Assembly (NCBI RefSeq): GCF_000014565.1
Contig: NC_008268.1
Span: 3,348,001 to 3,412,000 of the forward strand
Direction of reading: 5' to 3'
DNA from: Rhodococcus jostii RHA1
GTDB taxonomy: Bacteria; Actinomycetota; Actinomycetes; Mycobacteriales; Mycobacteriaceae
DNA: 64,000 bases
In this document: positions 63,043 to 64,000 of the stretch, piece after piece
Position numbering within the stretch: position 1 is the first letter of the stretch
Layout: each line of letters starts with the position of its first letter
Made by a program: the position numbers and the translations under genes
The notes under the pieces: model-generated
Databases searched by the model: none
What the model was told of the DNA's origin: nothing
Seen by the model: only the letters and a program-made list of their open reading frames with translations

Positions 63043-63867
63043 TCAGGCCTCGACGCGGCGCGCGCCGCGCAGCTCACGGGTCAGCCAGTCGAAGGTGTCC
63101 GGCCGGGTGGCTTTGTACTCGAGCCCGACATAGCCGGCGTAGCCGTGTCCGGCGAGCCTCTTCAGGTAGCCGTCGATGTCGAGGGTTCCGGTGCCGGGTT
63201 CGCCGCGGCCGGGTGCGTCCGCGATCTGTACGTGCCCGATGCGGTCCGCGTAGGTGTCGATCGCGGCGCCGACGTCGTCGCCGTTGACCTCGAGGTGGTA
63301 GAGGTCCGCGAGGAGCCGCAGCGTTTCGACGCCGTGCTCGCTGCGTACGCGGTCGATGACCGCGACCGCGTCGGCGGCCGTTTTGAGCGGGTAGGCCGGC
63401 GCCCCGCTGACCGGCTCGATCAGTACGACCGCACCGATCTTCTCTGCCGCCTGCCCGGCGTACGCCAGGTTCTCGGCGGCGATCGCGTCTTGCCGGTCCA
63501 CCTCGACCGTGTCGAGCCGGTTGCCGTAGAGAGCATTGAATGCTCTGGTGCCCAACGATTCTGCGATACCGATCGCGACGTCGACATTATCGCGGAAGGC
63601 GGAGACCTGTCCCGGGTCGGACAGGATTCCCCGGTCGCCGGCGGGCATGTCGCCTGCGGCGAAGTTCAGACCGGTCAGCTGCACGCCGGCGCCGCGGATC
63701 GCACGAACGAAGGAGTCGACCTCATCGTCGGCGGGGACGGGCGTGGCGAAGGGCCACCAGAACTCGACGGCGTCGAATCCGGCATCCCGGGCAGCCTGCG
63801 GTCGCTCGAGCAAGGGGATATCGGTCAGCAGAATCGAGCAATTGACAGTGTAAGCAGGGCTAACCAT
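63043..63867 (-). CDS. hyi: Hydroxypyruvate isomerase
   Basis: 274 residues of the xylose isomerase-like TIM-barrel family. NCSILLTDIPLLERPQAARD at the N-terminus, VEFWWPF, VVLIEPVSG (Glu), LADLYHLEVNGDD and HVQIADAPGRGEPGTGTLD are the expected metal and active-site parts. Interconverts hydroxypyruvate and tartronate semialdehyde. First gene of the operon seen here; AAGGA about 10 bases before ATG 63867. The promoter lies at the window end. Confidence 0.93.
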   Translation of the reverse strand: MVSPAYTVNCSILLTDIPLLERPQAARDAGFDAVEFWWPFATPVPADDEVDSFVRAIRGAGVQLTGLNFAAGDMPAGDRGILSDPGQVSAFRDNVDVAIGIAESLGTRAFNALYGNRLDTVEVDRQDAIAAENLAYAGQAAEKIGAVVLIEPVSGAPAYPLKTAADAVAVIDRVRSEHGVETLRLLADLYHLEVNGDDVGAAIDTYADRIGHVQIADAPGRGEPGTGTLDIDGYLKRLAGHGYAGYVGLEYKATRPDTFDWLTRELRGARRVEA

Positions 63868-64000
63868 CCGGGAACGTTCCTTTCAGGGGGATGCGGGGTG
63901 AGGTTGTCGTGGTGATGGAAGTTCGGCGCGCTGGTCCGCCACTGCCCAGACAGCTGAGCGCTTCTCTGGCAAACCGAAGCCGGAAAACTGAAGATTCCTC
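63868..64000. promoter_or_regulatory. Upstream region of the hyi-glxR-gcl operon, incomplete
   Basis: 133 bases to the window edge. No match to the TTTCGNAATNCGGAAA site was found in it, so IclR control of this operon, if any, would need a site further upstream. Confidence 0.4.

Overview
High G+C, actinobacterial DNA, most likely Rhodococcus or a close relative. This rests on a WhiB protein, a DUF3263-like protein, a plasmid-type ParB, many GTG/TTG starts, and a catabolic style built from small regulated operons. It is an inference from gene content; no 16S rRNA or other marker is present.

Layout. (1) 1-10 kb: a serine recombinase cut by the window edge, then an aromatic amino acid operon. 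A PucR-type regulator diverges from an amino acid dehydrogenase, an APC permease and 4-hydroxyphenylpyruvate dioxygenase, which would take up Phe/Tyr and carry it to homogentisate. Hypothetical genes follow, one frameshifted. (2) 10-16.5 kb: plasmid-like DNA. It has a three-gene, overlapping recombinase cassette (tyrosine integrase with an in-frame amber codon, small HTH protein, zinc-knuckle protein with a decayed recombinase core), then nrdH, a DnaB N-domain protein and a tiny HTH protein, then the 3' part of a parB gene.

(3) 16,563-38,472: a mobile element of about 21.9 kb that splits parB. The 3' part of parB lies left of it and the middle part right of it. Joining the flanks restores the reading frame exactly, and the element ends carry 18-bp inverted repeats matching at 17 positions. 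At the right end are two coupled tyrosine recombinases (TnpA/TnpB-like) and a serine resolvase, with two decayed resolvase copies and a toxin-antitoxin pair. The other 15 kb is cargo: secreted and membrane-anchored repeat proteins, a Ser/Thr kinase, an FHA-HTH protein, an apparently cytosolic trypsin/V8-like protease, and Ig-like or membrane proteins. I infer a mobile envelope-sensing or signalling system; this is the best candidate for something undescribed.

(4) 38.8-44.9 kb: a second, four-gene tyrosine-recombinase operon with a TnpC-like last gene, directly beside the parB fragment. The 5' end of parB is not in the window.

(5) 45-56 kb: amide/imide catabolism. A LacI-type regulator adjoins an operon with an asparaginase, an imidase/deacetylase-family hydrolase, an in-frame MFS::SDR deletion scar, a small coupled gene and an old yellow enzyme. 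A near-identical 25-bp double operator occurs twice here. A second operon runs MFS transporter, two SDRs, cyclase-family hydrolase, amidase.

(6) 56-64 kb: a WhiB protein, an IclR regulator whose probable operator is shared with the MFS operon, and the glyoxylate-to-glycerate route (hyi, glxR, gcl) followed by a frameshifted DUF3263-like gene coupled to pyruvate kinase.
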